DNA of 64,000 nucleotides. Source: Roseovarius faecimaris (GTDB lineage Bacteria > Pseudomonadota > Alphaproteobacteria > Rhodobacterales > Rhodobacteraceae). The notes beneath the pieces are model-generated. The model was not told the DNA's origin. It searched no databases and saw only the letters and a program-made list of their open reading frames with translations. The stretch lies in assembly GCF_009762325.1 (NCBI RefSeq), contig NZ_CP034348.1, forward strand, positions 1,804,501 through 1,868,500, read 5' to 3'. Made by a program: the position numbers and the translations under genes. Shown here one piece after another: positions 9,096-17,837 of the stretch. Each line of letters opens with the position of its first letter. Position 1 is the first letter of the stretch.

Positions 9096-9749
9096 ATGCC
9101 CGAGGTAATTTTCGCAGGCCCAGAGGGCCGTCTTGAAGGACGCTACCACCCCCAACGTGAGCGTGACGCACCGATCGCCATCGTTCTGCACCCGCATCCG
9201 CAATTTGGCGGGACGATGAACAACAAGGTCGTCTACAACCTGCATTACGCCTTCTACAACATGGGCTTCACCGTGTTGCGGTTCAACTTCCGCGGTGTCG
9301 GGCGCAGCCAGGGCGAATATGACCAGGGCGTGGGCGAGCTTTCGGATGCCGCATCGGCACTCGACTACCTGCAGTCGATGAACAACAATTCCAAGCATTG
9401 CTGGGTCGCGGGCTTCTCTTTCGGTGCGTGGATCGGCATGCAGCTTCTGATGCGTCGGCCCGAGATCACCGGGTTCATCTCGGTCAGCCCGCCGGCCAAT
9501 ATGTATGACTTTTCATTCCTGGCGCCCTGCCCGTCCTCCGGGTTGATCATCAACGGCACGAATGACCGCGTGGCGCCGCCCGCTGACACGCATGCGCTGG
9601 TCAACAAGCTGCATGAGCAACAGGGCATCACGATCACCCATCAGGAAATCGAAGGCTCGGGCCATTTCTTCGAAGAGCCTTACATGGACACGATGATCGA
9701 CAACGTGACCACATATGTGAAGCGCCGTCTGACCGAAACCACGCGGTGA
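9096..9749 (+). CDS. Alpha/beta hydrolase
   Basis: A 217-residue cytosolic serine hydrolase. Visible are HPHPQFGGTMNNKVV near the N-terminus, FNFRGVGRSQG, the nucleophile elbow GFSFGAW (Ser ~108), an acid-bearing strand GLIINGTNDRVAPP and a histidine in EGSGHFFEE. The ATG at 9096 has AGG seven bases upstream; a TTG four codons earlier is less likely. The family is related to dienelactone hydrolase-like esterases of unknown substrate. It is divergent from iscR and followed after four bases by a small gene, so the two form an operon. Confidence 0.88.
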   Translation: MPEVIFAGPEGRLEGRYHPQRERDAPIAIVLHPHPQFGGTMNNKVVYNLHYAFYNMGFTVLRFNFRGVGRSQGEYDQGVGELSDAASALDYLQSMNNNSKHCWVAGFSFGAWIGMQLLMRRPEITGFISVSPPANMYDFSFLAPCPSSGLIINGTNDRVAPPADTHALVNKLHEQQGITITHQEIEGSGHFFEEPYMDTMIDNVTTYVKRRLTETTR

Positions 9750-9753
9750 CAAC

Positions 9754-10002
9754 ATGGGCGTGATCGAAGACCTTGCCGACGAGCTGGCCTGCGATGTGAT
9801 CAAGGCCATCGAAGCCACCGGCGACGAAGAGCTGGTCAACGAGATCGCGCAGGTGCTCGGCGCCACGTCACAGACAGCCGAAGAAGCGTTCCTGACCTAT
9901 GTCCGCGTGCGTCGCGCCAATATCAAGGCCCGCGCCATGCTTCTGAAAAAACTAAAGGCCTTCAAGGCCCAGAAGGAAAGCGCGAAAAAGGCCGACGGGT
10001 AA
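9754..10002 (+). CDS. Conserved small helical protein
   Basis: An 82-residue, highly charged, predicted all-helical protein (starts MGVIEDLADELACDVIKAIE) with a lysine-rich C-terminus (LLKKLKAFKAQKESAKK). It starts four bases after the hydrolase stop, which supports co-transcription. No named family was recognised and no signal peptide or membrane segment is present. The basic tail could bind nucleic acid, but that is a guess. Confidence 0.7.
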   Translation: MGVIEDLADELACDVIKAIEATGDEELVNEIAQVLGATSQTAEEAFLTYVRVRRANIKARAMLLKKLKAFKAQKESAKKADG

Positions 10003-10018
10003 TCCCTCGCCGGCCTTT
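9987..10018 (+). terminator. Hairpin overlapping the stop of the 82-residue gene
   Basis: AAAGGCCG (9987-9994) pairs with CGGCCTTT (10011-10018), with an inner GGG/CCC. The 3' arm ends in TTTC. It lies between convergent genes and may terminate transcription from both sides. Confidence 0.55.
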
Positions 10019-10054
10019 CATCATTGCGTATGAGTGGTGGCTCCGAAGCGCCGG

Positions 10055-10627
10055 TCAGTCGGCCTTCTGAGCCTCGATCGAGATCATCACAGCCAGCTCA
10101 TCCGACACGTGCGGAGCAAATTTGCCCAGCCCGAAATCCGAGCGCAGGATCGTTGTGGTTGCATCGAACCCGGCCCAGGGCTTGCCCGCCATCGGGTGCT
10201 CGGCCACACGGTTGAGCTTGGAGTCGAGCACGACGGATTTGGTCGTGCCATTGATGGTCAGATCGCCGGTGATCATCGCGGTGTCTTCACCGGTGACTTC
10301 GATCCCAGTGGACGTGAAGGTGATCATGTCCCCGTCGGCCGCGCCAAAGAAGTCTTCGCTCATGAAGTGCTCAAAACGAGCTTCCCAGCCGGTAAAGAGT
10401 GACATCACCGGCATCGACACGCTTACCGAGGAGTTGGCGGGGCTGTCCTGGTCGAACATGATCTCGCCATTGAATCCCGAGAACATGTTATACGTTGTGG
10501 AATAACCCAGATGGTCGTACGAGAACACGACCTGACTGTGGCCGGCATCGAGAACATACTTCTCGGCTTCGGCGGTGGCTGTGGTGGCCAGAGCGGCAAG
10601 CGCTGCGGCAAGGGCAAATCTTTTCAT
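10055..10627 (-). CDS. YceI-family periplasmic lipid-binding protein
   Basis: A 190-residue protein with a classical signal peptide (MKRFALAAALAALATTATAEA, cleavage after ~20) followed by the YceI beta-barrel lipocalin-like fold: YVLDAGHSQVVFSYDHLG, MFSGFNGEIMFDQ, and SDFGLGKFAPHVSDELAVMI at the end. YceI proteins bind polyisoprenoid or similar amphiphiles in the periplasm. It is transcribed alone and convergent with the hydrolase pair. Confidence 0.93.
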   Translation of the reverse strand: MKRFALAAALAALATTATAEAEKYVLDAGHSQVVFSYDHLGYSTTYNMFSGFNGEIMFDQDSPANSSVSVSMPVMSLFTGWEARFEHFMSEDFFGAADGDMITFTSTGIEVTGEDTAMITGDLTINGTTKSVVLDSKLNRVAEHPMAGKPWAGFDATTTILRSDFGLGKFAPHVSDELAVMISIEAQKAD

Positions 10628-10748
10628 CAGGCGGTCCTCTGTTACGACACGTTTAAGATGAAAAGAGAATTGGCTCGCAAACCGTCGGCGGCAACCCCAA
10701 ATTCTTCAACATGATCTGTGGAACAGCGAACATTCGCCTGCCGCCTGC

Positions 10749-11207
10749 TCAGGCTGCGCGGTTCAGCGCCTCTTTGAGGGCCGCCTCGGTAGAGCTATCG
10801 CGCAAGGGCACGGACGCCACGAGATTGCCGCGGTCATCGCGCGCCGTCAGCAACCGGTCCTGAATGCTCACTTCCGAGAGCGCGTCGAAGCTGTGAACCG
10901 CATCGACATAGGCCGTGCCGGTGCTGTCATGCTTGATGATGCGAAGCTCGCGCTTGGCCGTGTCCAGCTGGATCTCGGGCAGGTCGCGGCCGCGGTCGAG
11001 CGACAGGAAAAACATCACGCCCACCCCTGCCAGCACCATGCTCACCAGCAACTTGATCAGGCGCATGGCCGCATCGCCATCAGCGACCGGAACCGCCCAA
11101 AGCCCAAGCGCCGATATGACGAGGACCGAACCAAAGAAGATCCGGCCACCCCGGTTGACCCCGCTGGCCGATTGCCGACCGGCCTCTGTATCGCTTAACG
11201 CAACCAT
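10749..11207 (-). CDS. Conserved membrane-anchored protein of unknown function
   Basis: A 152-residue protein with two hydrophobic helices (about residues 24-43 and 52-72) followed by a soluble beta-rich domain (LPEIQLDTAKRELRIIKH ... SEVSIQDRLLTARDDRGN) that resembles a PH-like or immunoglobulin-like fold at the level of strand pattern only. The ATG at 11207 is chosen because GAGGAGG lies just upstream. Not assigned to a named family. Confidence 0.75.
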   Translation of the reverse strand: MVALSDTEAGRQSASGVNRGGRIFFGSVLVISALGLWAVPVADGDAAMRLIKLLVSMVLAGVGVMFFLSLDRGRDLPEIQLDTAKRELRIIKHDSTGTAYVDAVHSFDALSEVSIQDRLLTARDDRGNLVASVPLRDSSTEAALKEALNRAA

Positions 11208-11560
11208 GTCTGTCCTCCTCAATCCGTGGGATATACCGAGTGCGGGTCTCAATCCAACTGGTCCGGATCAGGCGACAACCTTTGCTCAGGATATGTCCCA
11301 TGCCGCGTTTGCCGAAAAGCACATTCCAGCGCCAATGCCAAACGACTTTGCAGGCGATGATCGGGGCCAATCGCGACAAGAATACGGCACCCGCAAGGAG
11401 ATTATCTGACAGCGGCACACCCCCTTGCCCCGCTGGGCGATCCATCGTATAGCCCGGCTTCCTTCCGCAGTTTTTATGAACCGCGCAGTCTCTCGTGGAT
11501 GGGTCGCGGAAGGGGTCGGCCCTCCTATGAAATGCGCCTTGACAGAAGTGGAAACGACCC
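11208..11560. other. 353-base intergenic region upstream of rpsF
   Basis: Separates the leftward membrane protein from the ribosomal operon, so it must hold two divergent promoters. Frames that are open across it have no plausible ribosome site and overlap one another. I see no clear hairpin, repeat or RNA gene; an S6:S18 leader-binding element was looked for by eye and not found. Confidence 0.5.
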
Positions 11561-11917
11561 ATGCCTCTTTACGAGCATGTCTTTATCTCGCGTCAGGACT
11601 TGTCCAACACGCAAGCCGAAGGCCTCATCGAACATTTTGGTGCGATCCTCGCCGACAATGGCGGCAAACTCGTCGAGCACGAGTACTGGGGCATCAAGAC
11701 GATGGCCTACAAGATCAACAAGAACCGCAAGGGCCACTATGCCTTCCTGAAGACCGACGCACCTGCCGCCGCGATCCAGGAAATGGAGCGCCTGATGCGC
11801 CTGCACGAAGACGTGATGCGTGTTCTGACCATCAAGGTCGACGAGCATGCCGAAGGTCCCTCGGTCCAGATGCAAAAGCGCGACGAGCGTGGCGAACGCC
11901 GCGAACGCCGCCCGTAA
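11561..11917 (+). CDS. rpsF: 30S ribosomal protein bS6
   Basis: A 118-residue small-subunit protein (MPLYEHVFISRQDLS) of typical S6 fold that binds 16S rRNA with bS18. It has EYWGIKTMAYKINKN in the middle and a charged C-terminal tail rich in Glu and Arg (RDERGERRERRP). First gene of rpsF-rpsR-rplI, with only a weak ribosome site just upstream of the ATG. Confidence 0.98.
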   Translation: MPLYEHVFISRQDLSNTQAEGLIEHFGAILADNGGKLVEHEYWGIKTMAYKINKNRKGHYAFLKTDAPAAAIQEMERLMRLHEDVMRVLTIKVDEHAEGPSVQMQKRDERGERRERRP

Positions 11918-11942
11918 TCGCCTGAAGAAAGGAAGCTAAGTT

Positions 11943-12170
11943 ATGGCTGCAAAACCATTTTTCCGCCGTCGCAAAGTTTGCCCCTTCTCGGGTGAGAACG
12001 CGCCGAAGATCGACTACAAAGACACCAAGCTGCTGCAGCGCTACATTTCCGAGCGCGGCAAGATCGTGCCCTCGCGCATCACTGCCGTCTCGGCCAAGAA
12101 GCAACGTGAACTGGCCAAGGCCATCAAACGCGCCCGCTTCCTGGCTCTGCTGCCCTATGCCGTGAAGTAA
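11943..12170 (+). CDS. rpsR: 30S ribosomal protein bS18
   Basis: A 75-residue protein with the S18 core ([18 protein letters not shown], then [20 protein letters not shown]). It has a single cysteine in RKVCPFSG, not a full zinc ribbon. It follows rpsF by 25 bases with GAAAGGAAG upstream, and is followed by rplI after 11 bases. Confidence 0.98.
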   Translation: MAAKPFFRRRKVCPFSGENAPKIDYKDTKLLQRYISERGKIVPSRITAVSAKKQRELAKAIKRARFLALLPYAVK

Positions 12171-12181
12171 GGAGAGAGACG

Positions 12182-12811
12182 ATGCAAGTTATCCTTCTTG
12201 AGCGCGTGGCCAAGCTGGGCCAGATGGGCGATGTGGTCGATGTGAAACCGGGCTATGCCCGCAATTTCCTTCTGCCCCAGGGCAAGGCCCTGTCGGCCTC
12301 GGAAAGCAACATCGCCGACTTCGAAGCCCGCAAGGCGCAGCTCGAAGCCAACAACCTGGAGACCAAGAAAGAAGCCGAAGCGATGGCTGACAAACTCAAC
12401 GGTCAGCAATTCGTCGTGATTCGTCAGGCTTCGGATTCGGGCGCTCTCTACGGCTCTGTATCGACGCGTGACGCGGCGGACGCAGCCACCGACAACGGTT
12501 TCTCGCTGGATCGCAAGCAGGTCGCTCTGGCCCGCCCGATCAAGGAACTGGGTCTGCATGACGTGATCGTGTCGCTGCACCCCGAGGTGGACGCCACGAT
12601 CGTGCTGAACGTCGCGCGCTCGTCCGAGGAAGCCGAGCTTCAAGCCTCCGGTAAGACCATTCAGGACGCTGCCGCCGAAGCCGAGGAAGCCGCCGAGTTC
12701 GAGATTGCCGAACTCTTCGAGGATATCGGTTCGGCCGCGAATGACGATGACGACCTGGCCGCCACCGTCGCGGCTGACGAGGCTCCGGCTGAGGACAGCG
12801 AAGAAAGCTGA
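12182..12811 (+). CDS. rplI: 50S ribosomal protein bL9 with acidic C-terminal extension
   Basis: The first ~150 residues are a normal L9: [35 protein letters not shown], and the C-domain ending [19 protein letters not shown]. The gene continues for ~55 more residues of almost pure acidic sequence with DDDD and repeated Glu/Ala. Standard bL9 is ~149 residues, so total length 209 is unusual outside this lineage. Ends the operon, followed by a strong terminator. Confidence 0.97.
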   Translation: MQVILLERVAKLGQMGDVVDVKPGYARNFLLPQGKALSASESNIADFEARKAQLEANNLETKKEAEAMADKLNGQQFVVIRQASDSGALYGSVSTRDAADAATDNGFSLDRKQVALARPIKELGLHDVIVSLHPEVDATIVLNVARSSEEAELQASGKTIQDAAAEAEEAAEFEIAELFEDIGSAANDDDDLAATVAADEAPAEDSEES

Positions 12812-12833
12812 TCCGCTTCGTCACAGAACAAGG

Positions 12834-12870
12834 ACGGGCCGCGCGAGTGATTGCGCGGCCCGTTTTCGTT
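12834..12870 (+). terminator. Rho-independent terminator of the rpsF-rpsR-rplI operon
   Basis: An 11-base perfect stem ACGGGCCGCGC / GCGCGGCCCGT (12834-12844 with 12853-12863), an 8-base loop, then TTTTCGTTT. Confidence 0.9.
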
Positions 12871-13026
12871 TGACCAAATGGATCAAGACACTATTCTCAG
12901 GAGTTGAACGGCATCGCGGCAATATTCTTTTTGCGATACTTGCTTTTCGGTGAATACGCCCGTTCAGAGGACTGCATATGGGTATGAAAGGCCCCTGCGC
13001 GACTGGAGCGCATCAGAATGTCTGCC

Positions 13027-13055
13027 AGCCCCCCCTATCCCGGGGTGGGCTTTAT
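13027..13055 (+). other. Imperfect GC hairpin upstream of luxR
   Basis: AGCCC pairs with GGGCT (13027-13031 with 13047-13051) with an inner CCC/GGG, followed by TTTAT. It lies about 35 bases before the luxR start within a 276-base gap, so it could be a weak attenuator in the luxR leader. The stem has a mismatch and the call is tentative. Confidence 0.35.
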
Positions 13056-13087
13056 CGTGCGTTGGGTGATGGTGTCAGGGATGTTCG

Positions 13088-13789
13088 ATGGAACTGATTG
13101 ACCTCGCCGCGACACCCCAAGGCCGCCATGATTTCGTGGATTACCTTAACCAGATCTGCGGCGCGCTCGAACTTGATTATGCCTCTTACGCGTCGGCCAA
13201 TCCGGTCAGCGGCAAAGTCGTGGCCTTCACCACCTATCCTGACCGCTGGCGCGACCACTACATGCAGCAGAACCTGCATCTGAGTGATCCGACCCTGCAC
13301 ACCGCAAGCCGCAGCATCGCACCGGTGGATTGGAGCAGGCTCGACCACACAGAAGCGTTCACCAACATTTTCGACCAGGCATCCGATTTCGGTTTGCCCG
13401 ATAAGGGGCTGACCGTTCCGGTGCGCGGGCCCTTCGGAGAAACCGGACTTTTCAGCGTCACCTCCTCGGCCTCCGGCGCCTGCTGGGCAAAGCTGAAGAA
13501 GAACATCATCGCTGATCTGCAACTCAGCGCCGTCTATATGCACGACCGGGTCATGAAATCAGACCGGCTCCTCGATATTCTGCAATACCCTGCCCTCTCC
13601 GCGCGCGAGATTGAAATATTGCAATGGGTCGCCGTGGGCAAAACACAACAGGACGTGGCCGATATCCTCGGCATTTCCGCCCGCACCGTCGAAGTGCATC
13701 TTCGCTCCAGCCGCGAGAAACTGAGCACAATCACGACCCCTCAGGCCGTCGGCCGCGCCGTGAGCATTGGGCTGATTTACCCGGGTTGA
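13088..13789 (+). CDS. LuxR-family quorum-sensing regulator
   Basis: A 233-residue regulator with an N-terminal autoinducer-binding domain (residues ~1-160) and a C-terminal LuxR HTH (~170-230; LSAREIEILQWVAVGKTQQD, then ILGISARTVEVHL). The AHL-contact residues are all present: Trp54, Tyr58, Asp67, Pro68 and Trp82, plus the VPVRGPFGETG turn. It lies 130 bases upstream of a luxI gene in the same direction, forming a cognate pair. The presence of the full ligand set argues that it responds to an acyl-homoserine lactone rather than being a ligand-free solo. Confidence 0.93.
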   Translation: MELIDLAATPQGRHDFVDYLNQICGALELDYASYASANPVSGKVVAFTTYPDRWRDHYMQQNLHLSDPTLHTASRSIAPVDWSRLDHTEAFTNIFDQASDFGLPDKGLTVPVRGPFGETGLFSVTSSASGACWAKLKKNIIADLQLSAVYMHDRVMKSDRLLDILQYPALSAREIEILQWVAVGKTQQDVADILGISARTVEVHLRSSREKLSTITTPQAVGRAVSIGLIYPG

Positions 13790-13815
13790 ACCCGCACTGA
13801 GGGTTGGCGTCTACA

Positions 13816-13906
13816 ATGATGTCTCTTTTTCGGTCCTAAATACGGGATTTCCACAATACCAAGATCCTGTAGCGCTGCTAAAATTCCTTCATGACAAAGA
13901 CATCAT
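13816..13906 (+). repeat. Spaced 9-base inverted repeat flanking the luxI leader
   Basis: ATGATGTCT (13816-13824) and AGACATCAT (13898-13906) are perfect complements 73 bases apart. The right arm ends directly at the GGGGGAAAT ribosome site of luxI, so pairing in the transcript would place a stem against that site. It could also be chance. Confidence 0.4.
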
Positions 13907-13919
13907 GGGGGAAATCAAA

Positions 13920-14714
13920 ATGATCATTGTTATCGACGGAATAAACAAAGACCGCTTCACCACCATACTTGACGACATGTACAAGCTTCGCGCTCGCGTG
14001 TTTCAAGACAGGATGGGATGGGATGTCCGGGTTCTTCATGGTCGAGAAACGGACGAGTTCGATGAGTTGAATCCCGCCTACATCGTTTCACTGGACGATG
14101 ACTATCAGGTGATCGGGTGCGCCAGGCTGTTGCAGACCACTGGCCCGCATATGCTGTCGGATGTGTTCTATGACATCCTGGATGGAGAGCCGCCACTGCG
14201 CAGCGCAACGATCTGGGAATCGACCCGCTTCTGTGTCGATCGCGAGCGGCTTAGCAAGGGAACTCTGCGCAACTCGGTTTCCTACACCACAGCCGAGCTT
14301 ATGGTCGGCATCATGGAATATGCCCGCGCAGCCGGCATATCAGACATCATCACGGTCATCGATCCCTTGATGGACCGTGTCATGAAACGGTCTGAAAATG
14401 CGCCTTACGGCTATGTCGGAAAAACCGCGGATATGGGCAAGGTGAAGGCGCTCGCTGCCCTGGTTGATTGTACAGAAGACCGGATCGAACGCGTCCGCAA
14501 CTTTGCGGGCATTGAGGGCGATATCTTCCTCGATGAAGACGAGGTGATCGATGCGAGAAAAGACCGCGACACCAACATCATGGAAACTGAACTAAAAGCA
14601 TATTGCGAACAGCAGATCTCCTCTGCCCGGACCGAGCGAGAGCGCTCGGATGCCATCGCACTGCGTGATGCCATCACTCAGATGCTTCGTGAACGCAAGA
14701 TGAGTGACGCCTGA
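13920..14714 (+). CDS. Acyl-homoserine-lactone synthase (LuxI family) with long C-terminus
   Basis: A 264-residue synthase that joins S-adenosylmethionine to an acyl-ACP to make the quorum signal. The invariant residues are in place: Arg24, Phe28, Trp34, Asp45, Asp48, Arg69, Glu100 and Arg103 (KLRARVF, GWDV, DEFDE, ARLL, WESTRF). The ATG at 13920 follows GGGGGAAAT; a GTG/ATG set upstream is less well spaced. Classic LuxI proteins are ~190-220 residues; here the last ~60 are charged and helical, with unknown purpose. Acyl-chain length cannot be predicted. Confidence 0.93.
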   Translation: MIIVIDGINKDRFTTILDDMYKLRARVFQDRMGWDVRVLHGRETDEFDELNPAYIVSLDDDYQVIGCARLLQTTGPHMLSDVFYDILDGEPPLRSATIWESTRFCVDRERLSKGTLRNSVSYTTAELMVGIMEYARAAGISDIITVIDPLMDRVMKRSENAPYGYVGKTADMGKVKALAALVDCTEDRIERVRNFAGIEGDIFLDEDEVIDARKDRDTNIMETELKAYCEQQISSARTERERSDAIALRDAITQMLRERKMSDA

Positions 14715-14780
14715 CCCCCAACTCGCGACACCCATTTCAGGGACAGGAGTGACCAACCTGCTTCCCCGCGCAAACGAAGA

Positions 14781-14804
14781 GGGCCGCCCCTGGCAGGGCG
14801 GCCC
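14781..14804. terminator. Bidirectional terminator between luxI and tig
   Basis: A perfect 9-base stem GGGCCGCCC / GGGCGGCCC (14781-14789 with 14796-14804) with a 6-base loop, between converging genes. Flanks are only moderately T-rich (AATTTC to the right, TCTTCGTTT read leftward). Confidence 0.75.
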
Positions 14805-14829
14805 AATTTCATGACATGCCTGAAGCCGA

Positions 14830-16161
14830 TCACTCGTCTTCGAGGGCTTCCAGCGCCTTTTCAAGATCGTCCTTGCTGATCTCTTTCTCGGTGACCTTCG
14901 CCTGTTCAAATGCGTGATCGACCACCTTGTCCTCGAAGATCGGCGCGCGCAGCTGTTGCTGCATCTGCGGGTTCGATTGCACGAATTCGAAGAACTCGCG
15001 CTCCTGACCCGGATACTGCCGCGCCTGCTCCATCACCGCCTGGGTCATTTCCGCATCCGACACCTGCACCTCGGCCACCCGGCCAAGCTCGGCCAGAACG
15101 AGGCCCAGCTTCACGCGGCGCTCGGCGAGTTCCGTGTGCTCTTTGGTGGGCTCGATCTCGGGGTGATCGTGACCATGCACATCCGGGTTATCCTCATGCC
15201 AGAGCTGATGGGCAATCTGCTTGGCTTCCATTTCGACCATGGTCGGCGGCAGCTCGAACTTCACCGTTTTGTCCAGCGCATCCAGCAGGCCGCGCTTCAT
15301 GATCGCGCGGGCCGCACCGGCATATTCCATCTCCAGACGCTCGCGGATTTGCGTCTTGAGCGCTTCGAGATCCTCGGCGCCGAATTTCTGCGCCAGTTCA
15401 TCGTTGATCTCGGCAGCGACCGGCTCTTTCACAGCCTTGATCGTGCAGGAAAACACGGCTTCCTTACCCGCCAGATGCTCGGCCTGATAATCTTCGGGGA
15501 AGGAAACGGTCACGTCCTTCTCTTCACCGGCCTTTACACCAACGAGCTGCTCTTCATAGCCCGGGATGAAGCTGTTGGAGCCCAGCACCAGCGGATAGTC
15601 TTCGGCCGAGCCGCCTTCGAAGGCCTCGCCATCGACCTTGCCGACAAAGTCAAACGTGACCTGGTCGCCATCCTTGGCCTTGGATCCCTTGCGGCGATCC
15701 TTGAAATCCTGCGCCGTCGAGGCCAGGTTCCCGAGCGCTTCGTCCACGGCGGCGTCATCGGCCTTCACGACCAGCTTTTCCAGCTTGATCTTGTCCAGCG
15801 CCAGCTCGGGGATCTCCGGCAGCGCCTCATAGGACATTTCGACCTCGACGTCGTCGCCTTCTTTCCAGTCCTCGTTGGTCATCTTGACGGCAGGCTCGGC
15901 TGCCGGACGCTCGCCGCTGTCCTCGAAATGCTTGGACATGGCGCCATCGACGGCTTCTTGCATGGCTTCGCCCAGCACACGTGCGCCAAACTGCTTTTTC
16001 AGCAGCGGCAGCGGCACCTTGCCTTTGCGGAAGCCTTTCATCTCGATCTCGGGCTGCGCTTCCTTGAGCTTGGCCAGAACCTTGTCATCCAGCTCCTTGG
16101 CGCTCAGCACCATTTTGTAGCCGCGTTTCAGACCCTCATTCAGGGTTTCGGTGACCTGCAT
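14830..16161 (-). CDS. tig: Trigger factor (ribosome-associated chaperone)
   Basis: A 443-residue chaperone that binds nascent chains at the ribosome exit. The ribosome-binding signature is in KGFRKGKVP (residues ~42-50), a FKBP-type peptidyl-prolyl isomerase domain spans ~160-245 ([19 protein letters not shown]), and a helical C-domain follows. A His-rich patch GHDHPEIE lies in the C-domain. Monocistronic; read convergently with luxI. Confidence 0.97.
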   Translation of the reverse strand: MQVTETLNEGLKRGYKMVLSAKELDDKVLAKLKEAQPEIEMKGFRKGKVPLPLLKKQFGARVLGEAMQEAVDGAMSKHFEDSGERPAAEPAVKMTNEDWKEGDDVEVEMSYEALPEIPELALDKIKLEKLVVKADDAAVDEALGNLASTAQDFKDRRKGSKAKDGDQVTFDFVGKVDGEAFEGGSAEDYPLVLGSNSFIPGYEEQLVGVKAGEEKDVTVSFPEDYQAEHLAGKEAVFSCTIKAVKEPVAAEINDELAQKFGAEDLEALKTQIRERLEMEYAGAARAIMKRGLLDALDKTVKFELPPTMVEMEAKQIAHQLWHEDNPDVHGHDHPEIEPTKEHTELAERRVKLGLVLAELGRVAEVQVSDAEMTQAVMEQARQYPGQEREFFEFVQSNPQMQQQLRAPIFEDKVVDHAFEQAKVTEKEISKDDLEKALEALEDE

Positions 16162-16297
16162 TGTCGTCCTCTCATATGCATCGGGCCGCAGAGGCGTCTG
16201 CGGCGGTCAAAATCAGGGGTCTTCTAGGGACCGGACCCGCGCGATGCAAGCGGATAAGGCACGCGGCGCGGGGGAATTTCGACTGTCAGGAAAAAAC

Positions 16298-16373
16298 TGG
16301 TGCCCCCACACGGACTCGAACCGCGGACCTACTGATTACAAATCAGTTGCTCTACCAGCTGAGCTATAGGGGC
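16298..16373 (-). tRNA. tRNA-Thr (anticodon TGT)
   Basis: Read on the minus strand, GCCCCTATAGCTCAG opens the cloverleaf, the anticodon stem ACTGA/TCAGT encloses TTTGTAA (anticodon TGT), GGTTCGAGTCC forms the T loop, and the acceptor stem closes on TGGGGGC with an encoded CCA at 16300-16298. The 76-base length is normal. Confidence 0.95.
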
Positions 16374-16557
16374 ACGGGCGCGTGACTACGCCAAGCTCAG
16401 TCACCGCGCAAGAGAAATTCCGCCTTGTGTGGCCGAATTGAGGCCCCATTTACCTTAGCATCGCCATGCCCGTGCCATGACAGAGGCTCAAAAGCCGGTT
16501 TACACTGGCGTGCGAACAGGTAAACCCGCAGATGTTCACGAGACCCCTGGACCTAAG

Positions 16558-17433
16558 ATGCAAGTCGTACTTCACGCCGGTGCCCATATCACAGACGAAG
16601 ATCGCCTGGTGAACACGCTGATCGCCAATCGCGATATGCTGGGTGAATTCGGCACCAATGTTCCGCATCCCACAACCTATCGCAAGCTGATCCGCGACGT
16701 GTTCCAGACCGCGCAGCATACCGGTCTGGGCACGGATGTGCGGGATGTGATCCTCGATACGATCCTGAAGGGCGATGCCATGGATCGTGTGATCCTGTCC
16801 AATCCGGGCCTGTTCGGAACCCCGAAAATGGCGATCTCGGCGGGCAGCCTCTATGCGGCGACAGAACAACGGCTGGAGATTCTCACCGGGATCTTCAACC
16901 ATGATGCGCTTGAGCTTTATCTGGCCATCTGCAACCCGGCGACCTTTCTTCCGGCCGTGTATCAGAAAACACCCTATACAAGTTTCGACGAATTCATGCG
17001 TCATGTGGACCCGCGCAGCGTGCGCTGGTCCGACATGCTGACCCGGGTGCGCGAAGCCTTCCCCGACCTGCCGATCACGGTCTGGTGCAACGAGGATCTG
17101 CCGCTTATCTGGGCGCAGGTCCTGCGCGAGATGGCCGGGATCGACCCCACGGTGGAAATCGAAGGCGAATTCGCTCTTCTGAACGAGATCATGACGCCTG
17201 CCGGGCTCAAGCGGTTCGATGCCTATATCGCCTCGCATCCCGGCATGTCGGAAATCCAGAAGCGCCGCGTGATCGCGGCTTTTCTCGACAAGTTCGCCAA
17301 GGACGAAGCCATAGAGGAAGAGCTGGACATACCCGGCTGGACCGAAGACCTGATAGACCAGCTCACGGAAATCTATGACGAAGATCTTTATGCGATTCAG
17401 CGCATTCCGGGGATCAACCTGATCACCCCGTAA
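16558..17433 (+). CDS. Conserved hypothetical protein, possible degenerate sulfotransferase
   Basis: A ~291-residue soluble protein. It opens MQVVLHAGAHITDEDRLVN, which resembles the N-terminal strand-loop-helix of sulfotransferases (usually LH-G-HKTGTT) but lacks the P-loop lysine and threonines, so PAPS binding by that motif is doubtful. Further on is a mixed alpha/beta body (TSFDEFMRHVDPRSVRWSD, then WCNEDLPLIWAQVL). I prefer the ATG at 16558 (GGA six bases upstream); an ATG at 16477 adds 27 residues of disordered-looking sequence and has no ribosome site. Function unknown. Confidence 0.75.
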   Translation: MQVVLHAGAHITDEDRLVNTLIANRDMLGEFGTNVPHPTTYRKLIRDVFQTAQHTGLGTDVRDVILDTILKGDAMDRVILSNPGLFGTPKMAISAGSLYAATEQRLEILTGIFNHDALELYLAICNPATFLPAVYQKTPYTSFDEFMRHVDPRSVRWSDMLTRVREAFPDLPITVWCNEDLPLIWAQVLREMAGIDPTVEIEGEFALLNEIMTPAGLKRFDAYIASHPGMSEIQKRRVIAAFLDKFAKDEAIEEELDIPGWTEDLIDQLTEIYDEDLYAIQRIPGINLITP

Positions 17434-17439
17434 GCGTCA

Positions 17440-17697
17440 TCACATTCCCAGCGCTTCCTTGTACATCTCCAGCACGGCCTCTTCCTCGGCGATATCGTCC
17501 TTGTCGCGCTTGCGCAGGCTGATCACCTTGCGCATCACCTTGGTGTCGTAACCACGGGCCTTGGCCTCGGCCATGACCTCTTTCTGCTGATCTGCGATAT
17601 CCTTCTTCTCGGCCTCAAGCCGCTCGAAGCGCTCAATGAACTGGCGAAGCTCATCGGCTGTTACACGGTAGCTGCTGTCGGGAGAGATATCGCTCAT
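17440..17697 (-). CDS. gapR: GapR-family (DUF2312) nucleoid-associated protein
   Basis: An 85-residue DUF2312 protein (VTADELRQFIERFERLEAEK, then ARGYDTKVMRKVISLRK), matching the family end to end. The Caulobacter member GapR binds overtwisted DNA ahead of polymerases and helps topoisomerases and asymmetric cell division. The AGAGG ribosome site precedes the ATG. Convergent with the hypothetical gene to its left. Confidence 0.92.
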   Translation of the reverse strand: MSDISPDSSYRVTADELRQFIERFERLEAEKKDIADQQKEVMAEAKARGYDTKVMRKVISLRKRDKDDIAEEEAVLEMYKEALGM

Positions 17698-17837
17698 GAT
17701 GGGCCTCTTTTGCTGTCCTGAACGCCTGTCCTACCCCCGAGCGCGCGACGCTGCAAGACGCATCTGCGACCTTGCAACCCAACACCTCATGCGCTAGGCG
17801 CGGGGCGCGAAATACGCACAGGCCGGAGGGCATTGGC

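Noticed and set aside
11080-11562. Long leftward open frame across the rpsF upstream region
   Set aside because: No ribosome site, composition of a shadow frame, and it overlaps the membrane-protein gene in another frame.
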